From Synechococcus sp. A15-62 (GTDB lineage Bacteria; Cyanobacteriota; Cyanobacteriia; PCC-6307; Cyanobiaceae): 64,000 nt of DNA. The stretch is taken from NCBI RefSeq assembly GCF_014280075.1, contig NZ_CP047950.1, positions 124,001 through 188,000 on the forward strand. The letters run 5' to 3'. The translations under genes and the position numbers were made by a program. Numbering within the stretch: position 1 is the first letter of the stretch; each line of letters starts with the position of its first letter. The notes beneath the pieces are model-generated. The model worked only from the letters and a program-made list of their open reading frames with translations, ran no database searches and was not told the DNA's origin. Shown here in pieces: positions 45,584-53,701 of this stretch.

Positions 45584-46840
45584 GGCTGCCAGCAGTTCCA
45601 TCGGATGCTGCACCCGGGCCCGATCGCCCAGATGGCGCCGCAGCTGCAGGGTGCAACCGATGTTGGCGCTGGCCACCAGTTCGGCGCCGGTGCTGCTGAG
45701 GTCATCGGCCTTGATCCGGCCCAGTTTGGCGGCTTCCTCCGGTTGCACCAGGTTGTAGATGCCGGCACTGCCGCAGCAGACCCCCGCCTCGGTCGCTTCC
45801 CGCAGCTGGATGCCGGGGATGGCGCGCAGCAGCTGGCGCGGCTGGGCCTGGATTCCCTGGCCGTGAATCATGTGGCAGGCGTCATGCATGGCCACCACGC
45901 CGGGTAGAGGTTGCAGTTGGGCGCGGAATGTCTCCAGCAGGCCGCGGTCCGCCAGGAATTCCTGCACATCCAGCACCGGAGCGCGGAAGGCAGTGTCGCC
46001 GTTCAGCAGCCCGCCGTAGGCCTTCATCGTGTGGCCACAGCCTGAAGCGGCCACCAGTACCGCATCCAGGTCTCCCTGGATTGCGTTCATGCTGCGGATG
46101 AGATCCGTCGCCAATTGGCGGGTGAGTTCCAGCTCTCCTTGGTGATGGCTCACCGCCCCGCAGCATCCCTGTTCCGGTGGAATCACCACCTCAAATCCGT
46201 TGGCCTGCAGCACTTTCACCGTTGCGCTGCTGACGCTGGGATCGAAGCAGCGCTGCACGCAGCCCAGCAACAGCGCCACGCGGCCGCGGCGATCACCGCT
46301 GGCGGGATTGATCTGGGGCAGTTGGTCGCTGAAGTTCTCCGGTACTAGGGGCGGCAGCAGCTGTTCCATCGCTTCGATCTCCGGCCCGAACAGACGGGTG
46401 AGCCCGGAGCGGCGGACCAGCTGTTGCAGCGGTGTGCCGGCATAGGCCCGCAGCGGCTGGAGCAGGGCCCGTAGGCGCTTGGGGTAGGGCAGCACCTGCA
46501 GCAGCAGCCTGCGAAAACTGGTTTGCCAGCTGCTGCGCTGGTTGGCCTGATTCAGCTTGGGCCGGGTGGCCTCGATTAGCTGGTCGTAGCGAACCCCGGA
46601 TGGGCAGGCGGAAACACAGGCGTAGCAGCCCAGGCAGGTGTCGAAATGGCTGGCGACCGTGGCATCCAATTCCAGCTCCCCGGCTTCGATCGCCCGCAGG
46701 GCATGGATGCGACCGCGGGGGGAGTCCATTTCACTGGCCAGCACGCGATAGCTGGCACAGGTGGGCAGACAGAAGCCGCAGTGCACGCAGGGGTCAGCGG
46801 CGCCGGCGGGAAGTCCGGGGAGCTGGGTGGAAGAGGCCAT
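45482..46840 (-). CDS. glcF: Glycolate oxidase iron-sulfur subunit
   Basis: 452 residues. Two [4Fe-4S] motifs at the N-terminus: CVHCGFCLPTC near residue 18 and CLGCYACVSACP near residue 68. Two CCG domains follow, with QGCCGAVSHHQGELEL and VCCGSAGIYNLVQPEEA. It passes electrons from glycolate oxidation to the chain. The stop lies within the convergent kinase gene, an overlap of 102 bp, so the last 30 residues may be a recent extension. Starts at ATG 46840, 34 bp downstream of icd. Confidence 0.92.
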   Translation of the reverse strand: MASSTQLPGLPAGAADPCVHCGFCLPTCASYRVLASEMDSPRGRIHALRAIEAGELELDATVASHFDTCLGCYACVSACPSGVRYDQLIEATRPKLNQANQRSSWQTSFRRLLLQVLPYPKRLRALLQPLRAYAGTPLQQLVRRSGLTRLFGPEIEAMEQLLPPLVPENFSDQLPQINPASGDRRGRVALLLGCVQRCFDPSVSSATVKVLQANGFEVVIPPEQGCCGAVSHHQGELELTRQLATDLIRSMNAIQGDLDAVLVAASGCGHTMKAYGGLLNGDTAFRAPVLDVQEFLADRGLLETFRAQLQPLPGVVAMHDACHMIHGQGIQAQPRQLLRAIPGIQLREATEAGVCCGSAGIYNLVQPEEAAKLGRIKADDLSSTGAELVASANIGCTLQLRRHLGDRARVQHPMELLAASAGLHQLPGVPQRAGNAEIAGEGENRQSATGAR

Positions 46841-46874
46841 CGCCTCAGTTTGGCGTGAATGCCAGCTCTGGCGA

Positions 46875-48299
46875 TCAGAAGCGCTTGATGACCGCTTCGG
46901 CGAAGCCGCTGCAGCTCACTGGATCCACCTGGGGTTCCATCAATCGGGCCAGGTCGTAAGTGACCTGTTTGTCCGCGATGGCGGCACTGAGGCCCTTGGT
47001 CACCAGATCGGCAGCTTCCTGCCAGCCGAGGAACTCCAGCATCATTACGCCGCTGAGGATCACTGAGCCCGGGTTGATCCGATCGAGCCCGGCGTGTTTC
47101 GGGGCGGTGCCGTGGGTGGCTTCGAAGATGGCGGCGTTCTCGCCGATGTTGGCCCCGGGGGCCATGCCCAGGCCACCGACCATTGCAGCGGCGGCATCGG
47201 AGATGTAGTCACCGTTGAGGTTGAGCGTGGCGAGGATCGAATACTCCTGGGGGCGGGTCTGGATCTGCTGGAAAATGCTGTCGGCGATGCGGTCATCCAC
47301 CAGCACCATCTCCCTCCACTTGCCGCCACCGTGGCTGCTACCGATGGCGTCGATCACCGCCTGCACCTCGGCATCAATTTCAGCTTTTTTCTCCGGGGTC
47401 AGGCTGTCGTAACCGGGCTCGATCATCCGGGCGTTGGCCTGAACGCTCAGGTTGGGTTCCTTTTCGAGGTTGCCGAGAATCCAGCTTTCCCGCTCGGTGA
47501 TGCACACGTGGCGGAATTCTGTGGTGGCCAGCTCGTAGCCCCAGTCGCGGAAGGCTCCTTCCGTGAACTTCATGATGTTGCCCTTGTGCACCAAAGTCAC
47601 ATGGCGCTTGTCGCCCTGAAGACGCAGGGCGTGCTGGATCGCCTTGCGGATGTGGCGCTGGCTGCCGGCTTTGCTCACCGGCTTGATGCCGATGCCGGAT
47701 CCCTCGGGGATCTGACGCTTGCCCAGCTTGCCGTTGGCGGGGATGACCACCTCGTTGAGGTGCTTCCGCAGCTCTTGACCGACGGCGTCATCGGCTTCCC
47801 ATTCAACCCCCATGTAGATGTCTTCGGTGTTCTCCCGGTAGACGATCACGTCCAGATCCTGGGGACGCTTGTGGGGGCTTGGAGTGCCCTCGTAATAACG
47901 GCAGGGGCGCACGCAGGAATACAGATCAAAGATCTGGCGCAGGGCCACGTTCAGCGACCGGATACCGCCACCCACCGGAGTGGTGAGGGGGCCTTTGATG
48001 GCCACGCCGTAGGCGCGGATCGCCTCGAGGGTGTCCTCCGGCAGGTACTGGTAAGTGCCGTAGAGGTCGCAGGCCTCATCGCCGGCGTAAACCTTGAACC
48101 ATTCGATGCTCTTGCTGCCGCCGTAGGCCTTGGCCACAGCCGCATCCAACACCTTCTGCGTGGCTGGCCAGATGTCCACGCCGGTGCCATCACCCCGGAT
48201 GAAGGGGATGATCGGGTTGTCGGCCACAACGGGTTGGCCGTTCTCGAAGCGGATTGGTGTGCCCTGGCTGGGGGCGGTGAGCTTCTCGAACTGGGCCAT
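46875..48299 (-). CDS. icd: NADP-dependent isocitrate dehydrogenase
   Basis: 474 residues, the length usual for cyanobacteria. It makes 2-oxoglutarate, the carbon skeleton and signal for nitrogen assimilation. IPFIRGDGTGVDIWPATQKV is the N-terminal motif, RPCRYYEGTPSPHKRPQDLD the substrate arginine region, and NLNGDYISDAAAAMVGGLGM the metal/substrate signature. EATHGTAPKHAG completes the nucleotide site. I looked for a GTA-N8-TAC NtcA box upstream and did not find one in the 80 bp before the start. Confidence 0.97.
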   Translation of the reverse strand: MAQFEKLTAPSQGTPIRFENGQPVVADNPIIPFIRGDGTGVDIWPATQKVLDAAVAKAYGGSKSIEWFKVYAGDEACDLYGTYQYLPEDTLEAIRAYGVAIKGPLTTPVGGGIRSLNVALRQIFDLYSCVRPCRYYEGTPSPHKRPQDLDVIVYRENTEDIYMGVEWEADDAVGQELRKHLNEVVIPANGKLGKRQIPEGSGIGIKPVSKAGSQRHIRKAIQHALRLQGDKRHVTLVHKGNIMKFTEGAFRDWGYELATTEFRHVCITERESWILGNLEKEPNLSVQANARMIEPGYDSLTPEKKAEIDAEVQAVIDAIGSSHGGGKWREMVLVDDRIADSIFQQIQTRPQEYSILATLNLNGDYISDAAAAMVGGLGMAPGANIGENAAIFEATHGTAPKHAGLDRINPGSVILSGVMMLEFLGWQEAADLVTKGLSAAIADKQVTYDLARLMEPQVDPVSCSGFAEAVIKRF

Positions 48300-48380
48300 G
48301 GCGGTTGGTCGGGCGTCAGCAGGCCGAGCCTATGACTGAGCCGGGAGCCTTACGGTTCAAACAGTGCAGACCGCGCATTG

Positions 48381-49331
48381 ATGGCCAGCGAGCAGGTATG
48401 GGTGGTGGCGGCCTGCTTCAACGAAGCCGAGGTGATCAGCGCCTTCATTGAGCGTGTGTTGGCCTTGCCGGAGGTGGACCATCTGCTGCTGATTGATGAC
48501 GGTTCCTCCGATGCCACGGTTGCTGTGATCCGTGCCTGGCAGCAGAGCCATGCCAATCCTGCCGTCACGCTGTTGGAGCTCACCCGCAACTTCGGCAAGG
48601 AGGCCGCGATGCTGGCGGGGTTGGACTACGCCAATGGCCGCTGTGCCGCTGCGGTGCTGATCGATTCCGACCTGCAGCACCCGCCGGAGCGGATTCCCGC
48701 CATGGTCCAGGCCTGGCGAAACGGGGCTGAGGTGGTGACCGCGGTGAGGGACGACCGCGATGCTGAAGGGCTCGTCAAGGTGGCCACGGCGTCTTGGTTT
48801 TATCGGGTGTTCAACCGCTTGGTGGATTCGATCCAGCTTCAGGAAGGGGCGGGCGACTTCCGGCTCTTGAGTGCTCCAGTGGTGGAGGCGGTGACCCAGT
48901 TGCGTGAGGCCACGCGCTTCTCCAAAGGATTGATGCCTTGGACTGGTTACCGCAGCGAGGAGATCGCCTACAGCCGGGTGGCCCGCGTCGGTGGCACCAC
49001 GTCTTGGAGTTCCCTCAAGCTCTGGCGCTATGCGCTGGACGGCATCTTTTCCTTCACGGTCAAGCCCCTGAAGGTCTGGGGCGTGATCGGTGTGCTGATT
49101 TCATTCCTGAGTTTTGTCTATGCCGCCCTGATCGTGTTGCGCACCCTGGTTTTCGGTATCGACCTGCCGGGCTACGCCTCACTGATCGTGGCTGTTCTGT
49201 TCCTTGGGGGAATTCAGCTGATTGGCATCGGGGTGCTGGGCGAGTACATCGGTCGGATCTACATCGATGTGAAACGGCGTCCGCACTATTTCGTTAGAGC
49301 TGTGCATCAGGGCTCAAAGCTGTTGCGCTGA
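48381..49331 (+). CDS. GtrB-like polyprenyl-phosphate glycosyltransferase
   Basis: 316 residues from ATG 48381. The GT2 domain begins QVWVVAACFNEAEVISAFIE, with DHLLLIDDGSSDATVAVIRA and the metal motif VLIDSDLQHPPERIPAM. EGAGDFRLLSAPVVEAV and a C-terminal pair of membrane helices (VWGVIGVLISFLSFVYAALI and GYASLIVAVLFLGGIQLIGI) are those of GtrB/YkcC-type enzymes. These load glucose or another sugar onto undecaprenyl phosphate on the inner face of the membrane. It meets the GtrA-YdjC fusion tail to tail (18 bp overlap). Confidence 0.9.
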   Translation: MASEQVWVVAACFNEAEVISAFIERVLALPEVDHLLLIDDGSSDATVAVIRAWQQSHANPAVTLLELTRNFGKEAAMLAGLDYANGRCAAAVLIDSDLQHPPERIPAMVQAWRNGAEVVTAVRDDRDAEGLVKVATASWFYRVFNRLVDSIQLQEGAGDFRLLSAPVVEAVTQLREATRFSKGLMPWTGYRSEEIAYSRVARVGGTTSWSSLKLWRYALDGIFSFTVKPLKVWGVIGVLISFLSFVYAALIVLRTLVFGIDLPGYASLIVAVLFLGGIQLIGIGVLGEYIGRIYIDVKRRPHYFVRAVHQGSKLLR

Positions 49332-50522
49332 GCTCCACTCTTTCTGGCGGTTGGTGGAACTGAAAAAAGCCACAGACTGCTGAAACGCCGCCTGATCCAT
49401 TCCCGACGCAGCATTAGGGAGGGCTGGGTGGATCAGAACAACCGGCTGTGCAGCACGTTCCTCAGTGATTGAGCTGTAGGCCGTTTCCCAGCAGCGGCGA
49501 AAGGCTGTTCCGAACATTGATCCACTGAACAGCACTCCGGCGAAGCGCCGGTTGGTTTGAAGCCCGGCCCGGCGTAGGCGCGGGATGGCCAGCCTGCTCA
49601 GCAGTCGCAGAACCAGCCACTTCAGCAGACCTCCTGTCTGCAGGCTGCGCCACCAGAGTTTCAATGGCAGGCCTTCCGGCAGGGGTTCCCGCGTCGTACG
49701 CACCCAGGTGATTGATTCGTCGCTGGCCAGATCCAGCACCGCATCCAGCACAAGCGGAACCAAATGGATGTGTTGGTGGCCATCGAGGCGGATGTGTCGC
49801 AGCCCCGTGAGCTGGCGGTAGCGGCTGATCTGCTGCAGCAAAACCGTGCGCAACTGGGGGGCGATGCGCCGCCGTTGCCACGGCATGAAGGAGGCCAGCA
49901 GCAAGGTCCCGAATCCGGTTGGGATCTCTGGGCAGTCGGGTAGGCCATGCCCCTCGGTGAGACAGACATGCAGGCTGAGCGGTGGTGGGTCGGCAAGATC
50001 ACGCCACGCCTGCATGGCGGCGGTCGCAGTGGGACCATTCACCAGAAGACTGGCCCCCTGAAGCCGCCCGCTTTGGGCCAGATCGAGGATGGCCGCATCG
50101 ACGCCCTCCGCCAGGCCGAGGTCGTCTGCATGGAGAAGCGGTGGATGCCCCTGCTGGTGCTGGCGGGCCTGAGCACTGAAGCGAGCCGCTCGGCTCCAGA
50201 TCAGGGCGTTGAGCAGGGTGGGTGTGAACACCAGCACCAGGGTCGGGGCCTTGAGCAGTGGCAGCAGGGCACAGACACTGATGTTGACCACGTATTGCAG
50301 CAGCAGCCAGCGACGGGCGAACTGGCGTCCGCCGGTCTCTTCTCGGAACGTCAGCAGTGCATGGCCGAGATATCCCGCGACGGAGGCGGCCAGAAAGGCA
50401 ATGGGATTGGCCAGGCTCAGGCTCATCCACTGGCCCAGCAGCAGCAGTACGCCGATGTGGACGGCTGCGGCAGTGCCACCCACCAGGCCGTAGCGCAGCA
50501 TGCGGTTCAGCACAGGCATCAT
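49314..50522 (-). CDS. GtrA-YdjC fusion: lipid-linked sugar flippase domain plus ChbG-type deacetylase domain
   Basis: 402 residues from ATG 50522. Residues 1-115 form a GtrA domain with four membrane segments (LVGGTAAAVHIGVLLLLGQW, then LANPIAFLAASVAGYLGHAL and FTPTLLNALIWSRAARFS). From about residue 130 a YdjC/ChbG carbohydrate deacetylase domain starts: PLLHADDLGLAEGVDAAILD with the metal-binding DD. SLHVCLTEGHGLP and IRLDGHQHIHLVPLVLDAVL follow with the histidine ligands. The start overlaps the nucleosidase stop by 4 bp. Next to a GtrB-like enzyme, it could flip and then, or first, deacetylate a lipid-linked amino sugar (inference). Confidence 0.82.
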   Translation of the reverse strand: MMPVLNRMLRYGLVGGTAAAVHIGVLLLLGQWMSLSLANPIAFLAASVAGYLGHALLTFREETGGRQFARRWLLLQYVVNISVCALLPLLKAPTLVLVFTPTLLNALIWSRAARFSAQARQHQQGHPPLLHADDLGLAEGVDAAILDLAQSGRLQGASLLVNGPTATAAMQAWRDLADPPPLSLHVCLTEGHGLPDCPEIPTGFGTLLLASFMPWQRRRIAPQLRTVLLQQISRYRQLTGLRHIRLDGHQHIHLVPLVLDAVLDLASDESITWVRTTREPLPEGLPLKLWWRSLQTGGLLKWLVLRLLSRLAIPRLRRAGLQTNRRFAGVLFSGSMFGTAFRRCWETAYSSITEERAAQPVVLIHPALPNAASGMDQAAFQQSVAFFSSTNRQKEWSSAQQL

Positions 50523-51274
50523 GCGCAACGTCGAGGTGCGTCCTTGCAGCGTTTCAGCAGGGCCTCAATCAGCCGCCAGGCCTGCTGTTCGTAGCGCTTG
50601 ACGAAATCTTCGAAGCTTTGGGCGGCCGTTTCGTCGGCACCATCGGAAATCACCCGCAGCACCAGCCAAGGCACACCCTCCTGCTCGGCCACCTGCGCGA
50701 CAGCAGCACCTTCCATCTCAACGGCCTGCAGGTCGGGCAGGGCATCCCGCAGCGCCTGCAGCACCGCTGGATCTCCGATGAAGCGATCCCCCGTGGCGAT
50801 CAGACCGCTGCTGGGCCGTGCGAATCCCTTCAGGTCGCCTGCATTGTGGGCCTCCAGCAGAGCGGTCTTGGCCCAGTCGAACCAGGGCGGCTGCGGTTGG
50901 AGCCGGTCCTGGTTCAGTGCTGGCAGCGTGAAGCGTGGGAACAAGGGCCGGGCATCCATGTCGTGCTGCACCACGGCATCAGCCAACACAACATCCCATT
51001 GACTCAGGGCCGGATCCGCAGCGCCCGCAACGCCAGTGAACACCAGCAGATCGATGCTGGGATCGCTGGCCAGCAGGCGAGTGGCGGCCCGCGCAGCGCT
51101 CACCTTCCCCCAGCCGCTCCAGGCCAGGCTCAGGCGAACCTCGTCGCCCCACGATCCCCTGTGGATTCTCAGATCGCCGTGGTCGCTGCAGCTCAGATCC
51201 TTCAGGTGGCTGAGATCAGAGCCGATCTCTTCCGGCATGGCGCCCAGTAGGCCCAGGTGCAGCGGTTGCGTCAT
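50519..51274 (-). CDS. 5'-methylthioadenosine/S-adenosylhomocysteine nucleosidase-like protein
   Basis: About 251 residues from ATG 51274 (MTQPLHLGLLGAMPEEIGSD). Phosphorylase/nucleosidase fold: GAMPEE at the N-terminus, LVFTGVAGAADPALSQWDVV, and the ribose-binding AVEMEGAAVAQVAEQEGVP near residue 185. RVISDGADETAAQSFEDFV carries the catalytic aspartate (SDGAD). It removes adenine from SAM by-products. The longer frame upstream to 51403 overlaps the next gene and is not supported. It is coupled to the GtrA-YdjC fusion. Confidence 0.85.
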   Translation of the reverse strand: MTQPLHLGLLGAMPEEIGSDLSHLKDLSCSDHGDLRIHRGSWGDEVRLSLAWSGWGKVSAARAATRLLASDPSIDLLVFTGVAGAADPALSQWDVVLADAVVQHDMDARPLFPRFTLPALNQDRLQPQPPWFDWAKTALLEAHNAGDLKGFARPSSGLIATGDRFIGDPAVLQALRDALPDLQAVEMEGAAVAQVAEQEGVPWLVLRVISDGADETAAQSFEDFVKRYEQQAWRLIEALLKRCKDAPRRCA

Positions 51275-51387
51275 GGTTTCGTGAACCTCGCGCAACCGTA
51301 ACGGCGACCTCTTGCATCTCCCTCCACACTGTGCGGAATGACGAGGTTGCAGTGAACGCGGGCGAATCGGTACACAGCGTGGCCCGG

Positions 51388-51795
51388 ATGCGAGCGCTTG
51401 CATCCACGATCACGCTTGTGCGTCGTCAATTTCCCGCTGCACAGGCCAACCTCAGCCCCTGGCGGGACGACCCGCAGACCCGACAGTGGACTGAGACGGA
51501 ATCGCTGGACCTCTCGTTTCACTTCCCTGGCTGGAGTCCAAGGCTGGAATGCCGCAGTTTGCTGATGCAATTGCGCATCAGCACGGATCGTGGTGACGAC
51601 CAGCTGCGCCTGTTGGGGGTGTTGATGCGGGGCATGACCTACGACGGCGAACGCTGGCGCCTTGCCACGGTTGGTGAATGGTTGCCGGAAGGCCCCCACC
51701 TGCCTCAGCAGCAGCAGGTGAAGCAGCTTCAGCAGATCTGTCGCGAGCTGTTCGAGCTCTTTGATGGAACTGCTGCGTGCGAACCAGCGGCGTAA
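51388..51795 (+). CDS. Hypothetical protein
   Basis: About 135 residues from ATG 51388 (MRALASTITLVRRQFPAAQA). Mixed alpha/beta, with DDPQTRQWTETESLDLSFHF and PRLECRSLLMQLRISTD. Toward the end MRGMTYDGERWRLATVGEW is followed by a helical tail. No known motif. Divergent from the nucleosidase and 72 bp before heme oxygenase. Codon use is like the core genes. It may be picocyanobacteria-specific; function unknown. Confidence 0.65.
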   Translation: MRALASTITLVRRQFPAAQANLSPWRDDPQTRQWTETESLDLSFHFPGWSPRLECRSLLMQLRISTDRGDDQLRLLGVLMRGMTYDGERWRLATVGEWLPEGPHLPQQQQVKQLQQICRELFELFDGTAACEPAA

Positions 51796-51867
51796 CCCTT
51801 CGCAACGCACAAAGCCGTCCTGCCTGGAACTCCTTTTAAGTTCGAAGTCAGGCCGTTTCTCGTCATC

Positions 51868-52581
51868 ATGTCTGTCGCCCTTGCTGCCCAGCTCCGGGAA
51901 GGCACGAAAAAGTCCCACACTATGGCCGAGAACACCGGCTTCGTGAGCTGCTTTCTGAAGGGAGTCGTTGATAAGGCCAGCTACCGCAAGCTGGTGGCTG
52001 ATCTCTATTTCGTTTACTCCGCCATGGAGGACGAGATCAGCAAGCTGACGGATCATCCCGTGGTTGGTCCTGTCGCCATGGCCCAGCTGAACCGTCGTGA
52101 GGCTCTTGAGCAAGACCTCACTTATTACTTCGGTGACAGCTGGAAGGACAACATCCAGCCCTCCCCCTCTGCAGCGGCCTATGTGGAGCGCATTCACGCT
52201 GTGGCCAAGGACTCTCCCGAGTTGTTGGTGGGTCATCACTACACCCGCTATCTCGGTGATCTCTCTGGTGGGCAGATCCTCAAGAACATTGCCCAGAAGG
52301 CGATGAATATGGATGGGGATGATGGCCTGCGCTTTTACGTCTTTGACGACATCGCCGATGAGAAGGCGTTCAAGACGACCTATCGCTCTGCGATGGACAC
52401 GCTGCCGATCGACCAGGCCATGGCCGATCGCATCGTTGAGGAGGCCAATCACGCCTTCCACCTGAACATGAACATGTTCAAAGAGCTGGAGGGCAACCTG
52501 GTGGCCGCCATCGGCAAGGTGCTGTTTGGTTTCCTCACCCGCCGTCAGCGGGCCGGCAGCACGGAGGCGGTTGCGGCCTGA
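51868..52581 (+). CDS. ho1: Heme oxygenase
   Basis: 237 residues. It opens heme to biliverdin IX-alpha, the first step to phycobilins. The proximal heme histidine is in EGTKKSHTMAENTGFVS near residue 17. The distal-helix glycine motif is YLGDLSGGQILKNIAQKAM near residue 130. DLYFVYSAMEDEI and ANHAFHLNMNMFKELEG are further family text. Ferredoxin is the usual electron donor in cyanobacteria. It is followed 16 bp later by a glycosyltransferase gene that is probably unrelated in function. Confidence 0.96.
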   Translation: MSVALAAQLREGTKKSHTMAENTGFVSCFLKGVVDKASYRKLVADLYFVYSAMEDEISKLTDHPVVGPVAMAQLNRREALEQDLTYYFGDSWKDNIQPSPSAAAYVERIHAVAKDSPELLVGHHYTRYLGDLSGGQILKNIAQKAMNMDGDDGLRFYVFDDIADEKAFKTTYRSAMDTLPIDQAMADRIVEEANHAFHLNMNMFKELEGNLVAAIGKVLFGFLTRRQRAGSTEAVAA

Positions 52582-52597
52582 TTCGCTGCCTAAATCT

Positions 52598-53635
52598 GTG
52601 GCCCCTGCGCTTGTCCGCTTTCTGGTTCCCGGCACCAGTGTCAAGTTCCGGTGTGGCGGACTGAGCGTCGAACGGCAGACCGCCCGCCTGGTGGCGAATT
52701 TGTGCCCGACAGAACTGGTCACTTATCGCGAGCGCTCACCCGATCATCCGTATCTGGATGACTGTCTTCGCGATGAGCCCACTGATGCTCAGGTTCTCTG
52801 GGTGGTGAGCTGGGGCTTTGATGTTCCTGGCTTGATCAGGCGCTTGAGCGGTCGAAGGGTTGTGTATCACGCCCACAGCAGCCAGTACGGCTTTGGCTTG
52901 CCGCCGGGGGTTCCTGTGTTGGCCGTGAGCCGCAACACCTTGGGCTACTGGGGGAACAAGGCTCCCCGCAATCCCTTGTTTCTGGTTCCGAATGCCTTGG
53001 ACCAGGTTTGGCTGGATCGTGGCAACCGTTCGGCAAGCCAGCGTCGCCCGATCGATGTGCTGGTGCAGGCCCGCAAGAGCAGCCCCTACGTGCTGAAGCA
53101 ACTGGTGCCGGCGTTGCGACAGGCTGGCCTGGTGGTGGAGGTGCAGACGGGCTGGGTGGATGACTTGGTCGATCTGTTCAACCGCTCCACGCTCTACCTC
53201 TACGACTCGGCGGAGTACTGGCGTGGCCGCGGCGTGACTGAGGGTTTTGGGCTGCCACCGCTGGAGGCGCTGGCCTGTGGCTGCGTTGTGTTCAGCAGCC
53301 TGAATCATGCTTTGGCCGACTACGGCGACCCCGGGCACACCCTGCATCAGATCGGTTGTGGGCGGCTGCTTTTCGACGTTGAGCGGATCCAGGCTGCTGC
53401 TGCATCTCCTCAGGTCTGGCGGCCCTCCCGCGATCGTTTGGAGGCCCTCCTGCGGGAGTGTTCGGAAGCTGCGCTGTTGGAGCGCTGGCGCGACGCCCTC
53501 GCTCACCTGGAATCTCTGAAGGCTGTTTCAGGTCCACCCCTCAGCACTCCTCCCACGTGGCGGTTACGACTGCAGCAGCTGCTCGCTCGGCTGCAGCGAG
53601 TGGTCAATCGGTTGCCCGGCTGGCCTTGCAGATAG
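52598..53635 (+). CDS. GT4-like glycosyltransferase
   Basis: About 345 residues from GTG 52598. GT-B fold. The donor domain has DVLVQARKSSPYVLKQLVPA, LYDSAEYWRGRGVTEGFGLP and PLEALACGCVVFSSLNHAL, which match the EGFGLPPLEA nucleotide-sugar motif of GT4. The N-terminal half, with VSWGFDVPGLIRRL and VYHAHSSQYGFGLP, is short. The upstream in-frame start overlaps ho1 and is rejected. First gene of the second glycan cluster, 66 bp before the ABC exporter. Confidence 0.8.
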   Translation: MAPALVRFLVPGTSVKFRCGGLSVERQTARLVANLCPTELVTYRERSPDHPYLDDCLRDEPTDAQVLWVVSWGFDVPGLIRRLSGRRVVYHAHSSQYGFGLPPGVPVLAVSRNTLGYWGNKAPRNPLFLVPNALDQVWLDRGNRSASQRRPIDVLVQARKSSPYVLKQLVPALRQAGLVVEVQTGWVDDLVDLFNRSTLYLYDSAEYWRGRGVTEGFGLPPLEALACGCVVFSSLNHALADYGDPGHTLHQIGCGRLLFDVERIQAAAASPQVWRPSRDRLEALLRECSEAALLERWRDALAHLESLKAVSGPPLSTPPTWRLRLQQLLARLQRVVNRLPGWPCR

Positions 53636-53701
53636 TTCAGCCTGATCTTCGCCGCGTACGGTCAGTTCACAGGTTGATGTGTCGGTTCTGGCTTGGGGAA
53701 G

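Noticed and set aside
47094-48335. A 413-codon plus-strand frame across icd
   Set aside because: Antisense of a fully conserved isocitrate dehydrogenase.
48300-48380. NtcA site upstream of icd
   Set aside because: No GTA-N8-TAC in this short interval on either strand.
51796-51867. Hairpin-like sequence (gcctg...caggc) before heme oxygenase, as a terminator or riboswitch
   Set aside because: Short interrupted stem, no T run after it, and no known regulatory RNA pattern.
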